DNA of 64,000 bases from Neomoorella thermoacetica (GTDB taxonomy: Bacteria > Bacillota > DSM-521 > Neomoorellales > Neomoorellaceae). The notes below the pieces were generated by a model. That model was given only the letters and a program-made list of their open reading frames with translations, was not told the DNA's origin and made no database searches. The stretch spans positions 86,978 to 150,977 of the forward strand of contig NZ_MDDC01000004.1 of the NCBI RefSeq assembly GCF_001875325.1, in the 5' to 3' direction. Positions 55,756 through 63,551 of this stretch are shown in pieces (position 1 is the first letter of the stretch; each line of letters starts with the position of its first letter). The translations under genes and the position numbers were made by a program.

Positions 55756-56340
55756 ATGTGGCTGCTGGCCCTGGTACTGGCCTACCTGATCGGGTCCATT
55801 CCCACCGCTTACGTTGTAGGTCGTTATTTATACGGCTTTGATATCCGGCGGCGGGGGAGCGGCAATGTCGGGGCTACCAACACCCTGCGAACCATGGGTA
55901 CTATTCCCGGCCTGCTGGTCCTGGGGGTCGACGCCCTCAAGGGTGTCCTTGCTGTCTTGCTGGGGCAGGCCCTGGGCGGTCCGGTACTGGTCATCCTGGC
56001 GGCCCTGATGGCCATCGTCGGTCATAACTGGTCTATTTTTCTAGAATTCCAGGGAGGCCGGGGGGTGGCAACAACCGCCGGGGCCCTGCTGGCCATGGCC
56101 CCGCTGGCTGTCTTCTGGGCCTGTTTAATCTGGCTGGCTGTAGTAATCTTTTCCCGTTACATTTCCCTGGGGTCTATCGTGGCCGCGGCCGTAGCGCCCT
56201 TTTTAGTAATGTATTTTCACCGCCCCTGGCCCTACGTCCTGTTTACCTTTGTCGCGGCGGCCCTGGTAATCTACCGTCACCGGCCCAACATTAAACGCCT
56301 GCTGGCAGGTACCGAACACAAACTGGGGGAGCGAAGCTAA
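55756..56340 (+). CDS. plsY: Glycerol-3-phosphate acyltransferase PlsY
   Basis: This 194-residue membrane acyltransferase transfers acyl from acyl-phosphate to glycerol-3-phosphate. GSIPTAYVVGRYLYGFDIRRRGSGNVGATNTLR is the typical start, and GHNWSIFLEFQGGRGVATTAG near residue 89 is a signature block. The ATG follows GAGGAGGGG. gpsA begins one base after its stop, giving the substrate and the acyltransferase in one unit. Confidence 0.94.
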   Translation: MWLLALVLAYLIGSIPTAYVVGRYLYGFDIRRRGSGNVGATNTLRTMGTIPGLLVLGVDALKGVLAVLLGQALGGPVLVILAALMAIVGHNWSIFLEFQGGRGVATTAGALLAMAPLAVFWACLIWLAVVIFSRYISLGSIVAAAVAPFLVMYFHRPWPYVLFTFVAAALVIYRHRPNIKRLLAGTEHKLGERS

Positions 56341-57348
56341 GTGAAGGAAAGTATAGCCGTTGTTGGCGCCGGCAGCTGGGGGACGGCCCTGGCCGTCTTG
56401 CTGGCCCATAAGGGCTTCAGGGTCAACCTCTGGGCCCGTCGGCCGGAACTGGCGGCGGCTTTAAGGGAAACTGGAGAAAACAAAACCTATCTACCAGGAG
56501 TGAGATTAACGGGGACGATTATTCCCACGGCCGATCTGCCCGCGGCTGTCAAAGGCGCAGTCCTGGTGGTCTTGAGCGTTCCCTCCCATGCCGTCCGTTC
56601 GACGGCCCGGCTTCTCAAACCCCTTCTGCCGAGGGGAACCGTTATTGTCAATACGGCCAAGGGCCTGGAGTTGGAGACGAAAAAACGCTTATCCCAGGTT
56701 CTGGTTGAAGAAGGCCTGGACCGGGTAGCCGTTCTATCTGGCCCCAGCCATGCTGAGGAAGTCGGGCGCGGCCTGCCTACCACGGTTGTGGTTGCTGCTG
56801 CAGACCGGGAGACGGCCGAATATGTCCAGGACGTTTTTATGGACCCGACCTTCCGGGTCTATACCAACCCTGACATTATAGGTGTAGAATTCGGTGGAGC
56901 TTTAAAAAATATCATCGCCCTGGCCACCGGCATGGCCGACGGCCTGGGCCTGGGTGATAATACCAGGGCTGCCCTGATGACCAGGGGCATGGCGGAGATT
57001 GCCCGCCTGGGTGTCGCCTTGGGGGGCAAGGTCTTGACCTTTGCCGGTTTGAGCGGTATCGGCGATTTGATTGTAACCTGCACCTCCATGTACAGTCGCA
57101 ATCGCCGCGCCGGCATCCTCCTGGGCAAGGGTCAGTCCCTGGAGGAGGTCCTGGCCGGGGTGGGCATGGTGGTGGAGGGTGTCCGGACCACGGCCGCGGC
57201 CCGGGAACTGGCCTGCCAGCATGGCATCAAAATGCCCATCACCGAAGAGATCTACCAGGTGCTTTATAAGGGTAAACCCGTTGGCGATTGTGTCGCCGCC
57301 TTGATGGAACGGCCCCGGACCCATGAAGTGGAGTCAGGCGATTGGTAG
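56341..57348 (+). CDS. gpsA: Glycerol-3-phosphate dehydrogenase [NAD(P)+]
   Basis: This 335-residue enzyme reduces dihydroxyacetone phosphate to sn-glycerol-3-phosphate. The nucleotide loop is GAGSWGTALAVLL near residue 9. The catalytic lysine region EFGGALKNIIALATGMADGLGLGDN near 185 and the GLSGIGDLIVTCTSMYSRNR block are intact. The start is GTG, with GGGGGAG upstream inside plsY. It is the last gene before a non-coding gap and spoIVA. Confidence 0.94.
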   Translation: MKESIAVVGAGSWGTALAVLLAHKGFRVNLWARRPELAAALRETGENKTYLPGVRLTGTIIPTADLPAAVKGAVLVVLSVPSHAVRSTARLLKPLLPRGTVIVNTAKGLELETKKRLSQVLVEEGLDRVAVLSGPSHAEEVGRGLPTTVVVAAADRETAEYVQDVFMDPTFRVYTNPDIIGVEFGGALKNIIALATGMADGLGLGDNTRAALMTRGMAEIARLGVALGGKVLTFAGLSGIGDLIVTCTSMYSRNRRAGILLGKGQSLEEVLAGVGMVVEGVRTTAAARELACQHGIKMPITEEIYQVLYKGKPVGDCVAALMERPRTHEVESGDW

Positions 57349-57479
57349 AATATTTAATATTTATTGGAAACCCGCCCTTTAGCCGGCGGATCTTTTAGTT
57401 TTTGCCCGAATATTCCTGCCTTTCCCGGTTCTTTTCCTGTCGCTGCCTGAATATATTCTTAAAAGTCCATCGAGGTCGG

Positions 57480-57500
57480 CCCAAAAAATTTTCTTTTGGG
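57480..57500 (+). terminator. Possible hairpin downstream of gpsA
   Basis: CCCAAAA (57480-57486) pairs with TTTTGGG (57494-57500), followed by TTATATTTT. It may end the der-plsY-gpsA transcript and lies just before the spoIVA promoter region. Confidence 0.4.
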
Positions 57501-57529
57501 TTATATTTTCTACGTTGAATCATATACAT
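57501..57529 (+). promoter_or_regulatory. Sigma-E-like promoter of spoIVA
   Basis: An ATA element in TTATAT (57501-57506) is followed after about 14-15 bases by CATATACAT (57521-57529), which resembles the sigma-E -10 consensus CATACAnT. Assignment rests on known spoIVA regulation and an imperfect match. Confidence 0.4.
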
Positions 57530-57595
57530 GTACTGTTAAAACATGCCAGTTGACTTCGAACGGAAAAATTCAGGCCTGGGGAGGGAGAATACGGG

Positions 57596-59074
57596 GTGGA
57601 AAAACAGGACATTTTTCGGGATATAACTGAACGTACCGGTGGCGATATTTATCTCGGTGTCATGGGGCCGGTACGCAGCGGCAAATCAACCTTCATCACG
57701 CAGTTCATGGAAAAGCTGGTACTACCGAACATTAAAAACCCTAATGATCGTGACCGGGCCAGGGATGAATTGCCCCAGAGCGGCGCCGGTCGCCTGATCA
57801 TGACTACGGAGCCCAAGTTTATCCCCAATGAAGCGGTAGAAATCACTATTCGCGAAGGGTTGAAGATGCGGGTCCGGCTGGTGGATTGCGTCGGCTATAC
57901 CGTACCGGGGGCCCTGGGCTATGAGGATAATGAAGGCCCCCGGATGGTGCGGACGCCATGGTTTGAACACCCGGTACCCTTTCAAGAAGCAGCCGAGACC
58001 GGGACCCACAAGGTCATTACCGACCACGCTACTCTCGGCATCGTCGTAACCACCGACGGGAGTATTACTGAAATACCGCGGCAGGATTATGTTGATGCCG
58101 AGGAACGGGTTATCTGGGAACTCAAGGAACTGGGGAAACCCTTTGTCGTTCTGCTCAATTCGGTTCACCCCCTGGCAGAAGAGACCATAGCCCTGGCCGG
58201 TGAGCTGGAAGCAACCTACGACGTACCGGTACTCCCGGTGGACTGCCTGAACTTAACGGAAGATGACATCCTGCATATCATGGAAGAAGCCCTCTACGAA
58301 TTCCCGGTGGCCGAGGTCAATGTCAACCTGCCGCGCTGGGTGGACGAACTGGAAAACGAACACTGGCTGCGACAGCAGCTGGAGAATGCCGTCCGGGAGG
58401 CGGTGGGTGAAGTCCGGCGCCTGAGGGATATCAACAACGCCATTGAAAAGCTCGGGGAGAATGAATATGTCTCCCGGGTCGCCTTGAAGGATATGGACCT
58501 GGGAACAGGTACGGCCCATATCGATATGGGCACCCGTGAGGGCCTATTCCACCAGATTTTACGGGAAATCAGCGGCCTGGACATCAGTGGCGATCAGGAT
58601 ATCGTCCGCTGGCTCCGGGAACTGGCCGGCATCAAGAAAGAGTGGGATAAGATCGCCTACGGTATCCAGGAGGTCCGCAATACCGGTTATGGTGTAGTGA
58701 CGCCCACTGAAGATGAGATGGAACTGGCTGAACCGGAGCTCATCAAACAGGGCGGCCGTTCCGGGGTGCGGCTCAAGGCCACGGCGCCGTCCTACCACTT
58801 CATCCGCGCCGACATTACCACCGAGGTGACGCCTATCATCGGCACCGAGAAGCAGTGCGAGGATCTGGTTAAGTATATCATGGAAGAGTTCGAGGATAAC
58901 CCCCAGAAGATCTGGCAGACCAACGTCTTCGGCAAATCCTTGAGCGACCTGGTCCGGGAGGGCATCCAGAGCAAGCTCTACCGCATGCCGGAAAACGCCC
59001 AGGTCAAACTCCAGGAGACGGTGGAGCGCATTGTTAACGACGGAGGCGGCGGGCTGATCTGCATTATAATTTAG
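57596..59074 (+). CDS. spoIVA: Stage IV sporulation protein A
   Basis: This 492-residue ATPase polymerises on the forespore surface as the base of the spore coat. The Walker A loop GPVRSGKST is at residues 24-32, the MTTEPKFIPNEA segment near 71 and the conserved C-terminal end VERIVNDGGGGLICIII. Length and ends match the family. GTG at 57596 follows GGGGAGGGAG. It stands alone, with a possible sigma-E promoter upstream and a terminator downstream. Confidence 0.94.
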   Translation: MEKQDIFRDITERTGGDIYLGVMGPVRSGKSTFITQFMEKLVLPNIKNPNDRDRARDELPQSGAGRLIMTTEPKFIPNEAVEITIREGLKMRVRLVDCVGYTVPGALGYEDNEGPRMVRTPWFEHPVPFQEAAETGTHKVITDHATLGIVVTTDGSITEIPRQDYVDAEERVIWELKELGKPFVVLLNSVHPLAEETIALAGELEATYDVPVLPVDCLNLTEDDILHIMEEALYEFPVAEVNVNLPRWVDELENEHWLRQQLENAVREAVGEVRRLRDINNAIEKLGENEYVSRVALKDMDLGTGTAHIDMGTREGLFHQILREISGLDISGDQDIVRWLRELAGIKKEWDKIAYGIQEVRNTGYGVVTPTEDEMELAEPELIKQGGRSGVRLKATAPSYHFIRADITTEVTPIIGTEKQCEDLVKYIMEEFEDNPQKIWQTNVFGKSLSDLVREGIQSKLYRMPENAQVKLQETVERIVNDGGGGLICIII

Positions 59075-59090
59075 GTTGGACTAAAGACAA

Positions 59091-59120
59091 GCCGGGAAAA
59101 AACCCGGTTATTTTTTTATT
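59091..59120 (+). terminator. Terminator after spoIVA
   Basis: GCCGGG and CCCGGT arms surround six A residues, followed by a long T-run (TTATTTTTTTATT). Confidence 0.8.
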
Positions 59121-59250
59121 ATGGGAGCTTGCGGTGTTATTACCACAGGGTGGAAAAATATGCACATAATAACTATAAAATTTTTTGTTTCCTCAAGCAG
59201 GAATTATCAAACACAGGTAGAATATATGTATAGACAGGTATACGAGGGCC

Positions 59251-59366
59251 GGTTCTAAACGGTTCTATTGCAAAACCCCCGGGTAGCTACCCTGCGTGAG
59301 GAATAAGCCTGCTTTTAAGGTATATTAATTTCCGTTTTAGAACCCTGATAGCCGATGGTACGGCTA
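59251..59366 (+). promoter_or_regulatory. Structured leader upstream of the pterin methyltransferase gene
   Basis: GGTTCTAAACGG (59251-59262) can pair with CCGTTTTAGAACC (59332-59344) with one bulge, enclosing about 70 bases with an inner GGGTAGCTACCC palindrome. A second hairpin, TAGCCG/CGGCTA (59349-59366), follows. No known riboswitch signature was recognised; the B12 box of cobalamin riboswitches is absent. Nothing else is visible in the 59121-59440 gap. Confidence 0.5.
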
Positions 59367-59441
59367 AATATTCTTCTAACTACCAATTTCCATTTTTTTC
59401 TGTGGAAACGCCCGAAACTAAATACATGGAGGGTACAGGAA

Positions 59442-60239
59442 ATGTTAATCATCGGTGAAAAACTTAATAGCGCGATTCCCAGTGTCCGTCAAATCATTAA
59501 TGACAAAGACGCCGCGGCCGTGCAGGACCTGGCTCGCAGGCAGGTGAGGGCGGGAGCAGACTACCTGGATCTAAATACCGCCCACTGTAACGAAGTGGCC
59601 GATATGGAGTGGCTTGTGCGTACAGTGCAAGAAGTAACCGATGTACCTTTATGCATTGATAGCACAGTAGGGGAGGCAATAAAAAAGGGCCTGGAGACCG
59701 TCAAGGGCGATAAGAGTAAGGTGCTAATTAACTCCATTTCCATGGAAAAAAAGCGCCTGGAAGAAGTATTGCCACTTGTGCTCGAATACCAGTGCCCGGT
59801 AATCGGCCTGACCGTGGACGACAATGGTATCCCGAAAACCGCTAAAGACAGGATCAAGATAACTGAGCACCTGGTAGAGACCCTGACCAGGAAGAATTAT
59901 GATTTGAGCAACCTGTATATCGACCCGCTGGTTCTCCCCCTGGCTGTAAACCACACCAATGCGACGATGTTTTTCCAGTGCCTGACGGATATCAAGCGGT
60001 TATTTAATGTGAAAACAGTATCCGGTTTAAGCAACATCTCATTTAACATGCCCAAAAGGAAGCTCATCAATCGTTACTTCCTGGCAATATGTATGGCGAA
60101 CGGCATGGACGCGGCCATTCTCGACCCCCTGGATCGAAAAATCATGACCGCAGTCACCACAGCCGATCTATTGCTGGGTAACGACCGTTTCGGAAAGAAC
60201 TTTTTAAAGGCGTATCGCAAAGATTTGTTAGAGGATTAA
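59442..60239 (+). CDS. Methyltetrahydrofolate:corrinoid protein methyltransferase (pterin-binding family)
   Basis: This 265-residue dihydropteroate-synthase-like TIM barrel begins MLIIGEKLNSAIPSV, with QVRAGADYLDLNTAHCNE, VPLCIDSTVGEAIKKGLE and LINSISMEKKRL, all matching the AcsE/MtgA/MtvA pterin methyltransferases. It would move a methyl group between a corrinoid protein and tetrahydrofolate. ATG 59442 follows GGAGG by 9 bases. It opens the accessory methyltransferase cluster and probably feeds methyl-THF into the Wood-Ljungdahl pathway. It is not the acetyl-CoA-pathway AcsE itself by context. Confidence 0.82.
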   Translation: MLIIGEKLNSAIPSVRQIINDKDAAAVQDLARRQVRAGADYLDLNTAHCNEVADMEWLVRTVQEVTDVPLCIDSTVGEAIKKGLETVKGDKSKVLINSISMEKKRLEEVLPLVLEYQCPVIGLTVDDNGIPKTAKDRIKITEHLVETLTRKNYDLSNLYIDPLVLPLAVNHTNATMFFQCLTDIKRLFNVKTVSGLSNISFNMPKRKLINRYFLAICMANGMDAAILDPLDRKIMTAVTTADLLLGNDRFGKNFLKAYRKDLLED

Positions 60240-60349
60240 AGTAATACGAGGGGGTGAAGTAATACGATTAGTCAAGAAGAAAGGAAAGCAAGACCTGATG
60301 TAGCGCTTCATTTGGGGACTTTATATAATCAGATGGAAGGAATGAGAGT

Positions 60350-61522
60350 ATGAGTAAGGCGGAAAAGCTTTATCAGGAGAGACTGCAACGTTACACCACA
60401 GCTATGGAATGTGGCAAACCGGATAAGGTGCCTATTACTTTTCCACTCGGTGAATGGGTTGTAAAGTATACAGATACCACTATTCAAGAAGCATATTACA
60501 ATTTCGATAGGACAACTGAAATTACTTGCGAAATCATACGGGATCTTGATTTTGATCTCATGTATAGCGCTCTCAATTTATGGTGGCCACCCATGTTTAA
60601 TGCCATAGGTTCCAAATTATACAAGTTCCCTGGTATACATTTAGAGGAAAATTCCCAATACCAGTATATAGAAGAAGAGAATATGAAGCCGGAAGACTAC
60701 GACGAATTTATTGATAATCCTACCGAATGGCTAGCCAATAAATTTTTGCCTCGTATTAACGAGGAGTTTGCCAATCCAGGTTCATATCGGGCTACTGCAG
60801 CATTAATTAAGAGCGTTGCCGCTTTTGCCATGGCCAACGACAAGTCAGCAAAAGCAAGTGAAAAATTGGCGAAAGAATTTGGTGTAGTACCTTATGGAAC
60901 AGGGATGACCAAAGCACCTTTTGATACATTAGGTGATGCCCTGCGGGGAATGAAAGGCATTTTGCTTGATCTCCGCCGCCGGCCCGAGAAAATCCTGGCC
61001 GCCTGCGAGGCGATTATACCTCATAATATTGCCTATGCTATGATTACTGCGGCGGGCGATACCACATTACCATGTTTTGCCCCCCTCCATCGCGGGGCTT
61101 ACCCGTTCCTGAGCATGGAACAGTGGGAGAAATACTACTGGCCATCCCTGAAAGCAGTAATCGAAGGTCTCTGGGCCCGGGGAAAGAGGATGTTCTTCTT
61201 TGCAGAAGGCAATTGGACCCCGTATCTTGAGAAAATAGCCGAACTGCCGGATAAAAGCATCGTTTTCGTCATAGATGCAACTGATGCTAAAAAAACAAAA
61301 GAAGTACTCGGCGGCAGATTCTGCCTCTACGGCGGGGTTCCCACGACCCTCTTAACTTACGGCACGCCAGAAGAAGTAAAGGATTGTGTCAAGCGCGTCA
61401 TTGATGAACTGGCCTGTGACGGAGGGTTTGTCCTTGCGCCGGGAGGAGTGGTTATGAGCGATGCTAAGCGGGAAAATATTTTTGCAATGATTGAAGCAGG
61501 ACGGGAGTACGGCGTTTATTAA
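60350..61522 (+). CDS. Uroporphyrinogen-decarboxylase-family methyltransferase, methyl donor unknown
   Basis: This 390-residue UroD-superfamily protein begins KAEKLYQERLQRYTTAMECGKPDKVPI and has PCFAPLHRGAYPFLSMEQWEKY near residue 243 and a C-terminal GGVPTTLLTYGTPEEV. Members of this superfamily (MtaA/CmuA and O-demethylase components) move methyl groups to or from a corrinoid. The HxC zinc motif of MtaA/CmuA is not seen where FFAEGNWTPYLE lies near 283. Codon use is more AT-rich than in the upstream housekeeping genes. It likely transfers a methyl group from a substrate to the corrinoid protein downstream. Confidence 0.75.
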   Translation: MSKAEKLYQERLQRYTTAMECGKPDKVPITFPLGEWVVKYTDTTIQEAYYNFDRTTEITCEIIRDLDFDLMYSALNLWWPPMFNAIGSKLYKFPGIHLEENSQYQYIEEENMKPEDYDEFIDNPTEWLANKFLPRINEEFANPGSYRATAALIKSVAAFAMANDKSAKASEKLAKEFGVVPYGTGMTKAPFDTLGDALRGMKGILLDLRRRPEKILAACEAIIPHNIAYAMITAAGDTTLPCFAPLHRGAYPFLSMEQWEKYYWPSLKAVIEGLWARGKRMFFFAEGNWTPYLEKIAELPDKSIVFVIDATDAKKTKEVLGGRFCLYGGVPTTLLTYGTPEEVKDCVKRVIDELACDGGFVLAPGGVVMSDAKRENIFAMIEAGREYGVY

Positions 61523-61541
61523 CAAAAGGGAGGGTAAGTCA

Positions 61542-61715
61542 ATGGCTGAAAATAGGGATAAAACATTTGTACCAGAGGCGGGAACTTGTGTACCATGGAA
61601 GGTAATAAAAGAAGAACTGGGAGAACTCCCTGGTAACGAAGAAATCGTAAAAAAAGAATGGGAAAACCTCGACACCTTGGCTTACAGCTTTATTTGGTTC
61701 TGGGCACAGCGCTAA
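61542..61715 (+). CDS. 57-residue protein of unknown function in the methyltransferase cluster
   Basis: The small protein reads MAENRDKTFVPEAGTCVPW... and ends in LAYSFIWFWAQR, with an acidic, Lys/Glu-rich middle. GGGAGGG lies 8-9 bases before its ATG. It sits 19 bases after the UroD-type gene and about 50 bases before the corrinoid protein, so it is very likely translated. A single Cys and a Trp/Phe-rich end are the only notable features. I do not recognise a family; it may be an accessory subunit. Confidence 0.6.
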   Translation: MAENRDKTFVPEAGTCVPWKVIKEELGELPGNEEIVKKEWENLDTLAYSFIWFWAQR

Positions 61716-61765
61716 CTGTTTTATAAAAGTTGAGTTTAATATATTTTAGAGGAGTGAAATTAGCT

Positions 61766-62389
61766 ATGTTAGCAGATACTTTATCAAAGGCAATGGCAGA
61801 ATTAGAAGAAGAACAGGTACTCGAGCAGGTAAAAGAACGCCTGGGAGGGGGAGTCGCGCCACTGGCGATTGTCAAAACACTCCAGGAAGGCATGGTGGAA
61901 GTAGGCAACCGGTTTCAGTCGGGCGAGTATTTCCTGAGCGAATTGATTATGGCAGGCGAGATAATGAAAGGCGCCATGGATATCTTAGAGCCTCACCTGA
62001 GTGGAGAAAGTGGTGAACATAAAGGAACCATAGTCATCGGCACAGTAAAGGGAGATATCCACGATCTGGGCAAGAATATCGTCATCATGCTGCTAAAAGG
62101 TTCCGGCTATAACGTGATCGACCTGGGAGTGGATGTGCCGAAGGAGAAGTTTGTTGAAGCCCTGCAGGAAACGAAAGCGCCCCTGGTAGGCATGAGCGTG
62201 CTCTTAACCAGCTGCCAGGAGGCGATGAAAGAAACCATCGAAGCGATCCGGGGTGCAGGTCTGGACACCAGGGTGATCATTGGGGGCAACTATATAGATG
62301 AAACCGTCAAGAACCATGTAGGAGCCGACTATTATGCCACCTCGGCCACTGATGGAGTTAAGGTGGCGGCGGAAGTCTTCGGGGCATAA
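61766..62389 (+). CDS. Corrinoid (cobalamin-binding) methyltransferase subunit, MtaC/MtbC-like
   Basis: This 207-residue corrinoid protein has a helical N-terminal domain (MLADTLSKAMAELEEEQVLEQVKERL) and a B12-binding Rossmann domain. The cobalt-ligand motif is DIHDLGKNIV (DxHxxG) near residue 97, with the SVLLTSC and IIGGNYID loops after it. It would carry the methyl group between the UroD-type methyltransferase and the pterin methyltransferase. The ATG follows AGGAGTG. It completes the three-component set. Confidence 0.88.
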   Translation: MLADTLSKAMAELEEEQVLEQVKERLGGGVAPLAIVKTLQEGMVEVGNRFQSGEYFLSELIMAGEIMKGAMDILEPHLSGESGEHKGTIVIGTVKGDIHDLGKNIVIMLLKGSGYNVIDLGVDVPKEKFVEALQETKAPLVGMSVLLTSCQEAMKETIEAIRGAGLDTRVIIGGNYIDETVKNHVGADYYATSATDGVKVAAEVFGA

Positions 62390-62411
62390 CGCTGGCGCTG
62401 GGTTCTGACAG

Positions 62412-62445
62412 GAATGGGGTCTGAAAAATGGCCCCGTTCTTTCTC
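62412..62445 (+). terminator. Terminator after the corrinoid protein gene
   Basis: GAATGGGG (62412-62419) pairs with CCCCGTTC (62432-62439), one pair being G-T, followed by TTTC. Medium strength. Confidence 0.6.
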
Positions 62446-62514
62446 CTCGTTAATTTTATCCGAATGTTTCTAAGCCATCGCTGTCTCCATATCGCTAAGA
62501 GTTTCTAATTATAT

Positions 62515-62796
62515 ATAATGTGGCCTGCTAACGGGATCTTGACGGTCATCATTGCACCGTTGCTCAGTTGTATTCCCTATGTTGCTTCCGGAAATAGGTC
62601 CCGTATATGCCGGCAGCGCCGGAGGAATCATCACTGCTTTCCAACTATCGGTGCATTCTTCATCCCCACTTTTGTTATCGCCCCTTTAGCAGGCCAGAAA
62701 TATAAAATGTTATCTGCTCTTAGTAGTATGTGTGTCGATTTTAAGTGTTTTGACCTGGTTCCTTCCGAACCCGGTGTCAAGGCCCAGAAGGATTAA
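62515..62796 (+). pseudogene. Decayed major-facilitator-type transporter remnant
   Basis: Pieces of an MFS C-terminal half appear in different frames: NGILTVIIAPLLS (frame of base 62518), then LPEIGPVYAGSAGGIITAFQL from 62585 in another frame, then GAFFIPTFVIAPLAGQKYKM and finally EPGVKAQKD back in the first frame. The order is that of one transporter, so several frame-shifting changes have destroyed it. A 92-residue open frame spans the region but is not a real product. Confidence 0.55.
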
Positions 62797-62825
62797 CAAG
62801 GCAACTAAACTTCGAGCAACCGGCG

Positions 62826-62878
62826 AGAAGCACATATTAGGAGACGCCCGGCCTGGGCGTCTCCTAATATGTGCTTCT
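62826..62878. repeat. Perfect 24-bp inverted repeat (long hairpin)
   Basis: Arms 62826-62849 and 62855-62878 are exactly complementary, with a 5-base GGCCT loop; the arm core is GCACATATTAGGAGACGCCC. No T-run follows. It lies between the MFS remnant and the truncated UroD gene. It may be a small mobile hairpin element or a transcription barrier. From 62879 to 63065 I see only a weak promoter. Confidence 0.85.
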
Positions 62879-62960
62879 AACAAGGACCCTATCTCTAAAG
62901 TGAACTGGTGACCATTTCTCGTCAGTAACGCTACGACTTGTTTAAAGAGCTAATCAGGCA

Positions 62961-62989
62961 TTGCCTTAAATATAATTGAAATGTAATAT
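62961..62989 (+). promoter_or_regulatory. Promoter of the truncated UroD-type gene
   Basis: TTGCCT (62961-62966) and TAATAT (62984-62989) are 17 bases apart. Confidence 0.5.
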
Positions 62990-63065
62990 ATTATATATAG
63001 ATTTATGTTCTCTTTTCAGGTGAAAAAAGCGTCGGTTTTAGTAAATATTTAGGAAGGGAAAATTA

Positions 63066-63416
63066 ATGACGCCGGAAGAAAAGCAGGAGCAAATTTTCGC
63101 CTCATGGCTTTCGGGCCGGGGTATCCCGTTTGTTAGCCCGGAAGCGGAAGAGGCTTATAAAGAAAGGGTAAACCGGCTGAAAGCCGCTATTCAATTGCAG
63201 AAGATGCCGGATCGAGTGCCGGTTTGCCCGGTGACCGGTTTTTTCCCTGCTTACTACGGCGGAATGACTGTTGAGGAAGCGATGTATGATTACGATAGAG
63301 CGGCAGCGGCCTGGAAAAAATACGTTCTGGATTTTGCACCTGATGCCTATATAGTTCCCCCTGAAAAACTCAGGGCTAAAAGATTTAGCATCTCAGAAAA
63401 CCGACTAGATTTTTAG
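63066..63416 (+). pseudogene. UroD-family methyltransferase, N-terminal fragment cut by an insertion sequence
   Basis: About 103 residues of a UroD-superfamily protein are present: MTPEEKQEQIFASWLSGRGIP, NRLKAAIQLQKMPDRVPVCPV, YYGGMTVEEAMYDYDRAAAAW, ending at DAYIVPPEKL. The family barrel of more than 350 residues should follow, but the frame then runs into RAKRFSISENRLDF and a stop, which are insertion-sequence bases. ATG 63066 follows GGAAGGG. The gene was a second methyltransferase of the cluster; the remainder may lie beyond the window. Confidence 0.8.
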
Positions 63417-63497
63417 CAAAACAGAAGGAGTTACCATCCTCTGGATCGAATCTTGTAAGTACGAGAAAACAAGAAAACCCAGAAGGAGGAACTCCCT

Positions 63498-63551
63498 ATG
63501 AATAACATTCGCCACACCACCTCCTTTTCCTGCCGGGTGATCTTATGTTAA
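63498..63551 (+). CDS. Short leader open frame of the insertion sequence
   Basis: ATG 63498 has a perfect AGAAGGAGGA signal six to seven bases upstream and encodes the 17-residue MNNIRHTTSFSCRVILC. Its stop overlaps the transposase start in ATGTTAA. It may couple or limit transposase translation, or mark a -1 frameshift arrangement. Confidence 0.4.
   Translation: MNNIRHTTSFSCRVILC

Noticed and set aside
57349..57479. Gene or RNA in the gpsA-spoIVA gap
   Set aside because: Only stop-rich AT sequence, weak hairpins and a possible sigma-E promoter are seen.
59251..59366. Cobalamin riboswitch before the corrinoid-linked methyltransferase gene
   Set aside because: No B12 box or other conserved cobalamin-aptamer segment is present, so it is listed only as an unassigned structured leader.
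59341..59370. Hammerhead ribozyme core (CTGATA then GCTAAA)
   Set aside because: The conserved CTGATGA and GAAA sequences are missing, so it cannot be a functional hammerhead.
62518..62796. A real 92-residue gene
   Set aside because: The translation switches into parts of an MFS transporter only by changing frame, and no Shine-Dalgarno site precedes it; it is treated as a transporter remnant.
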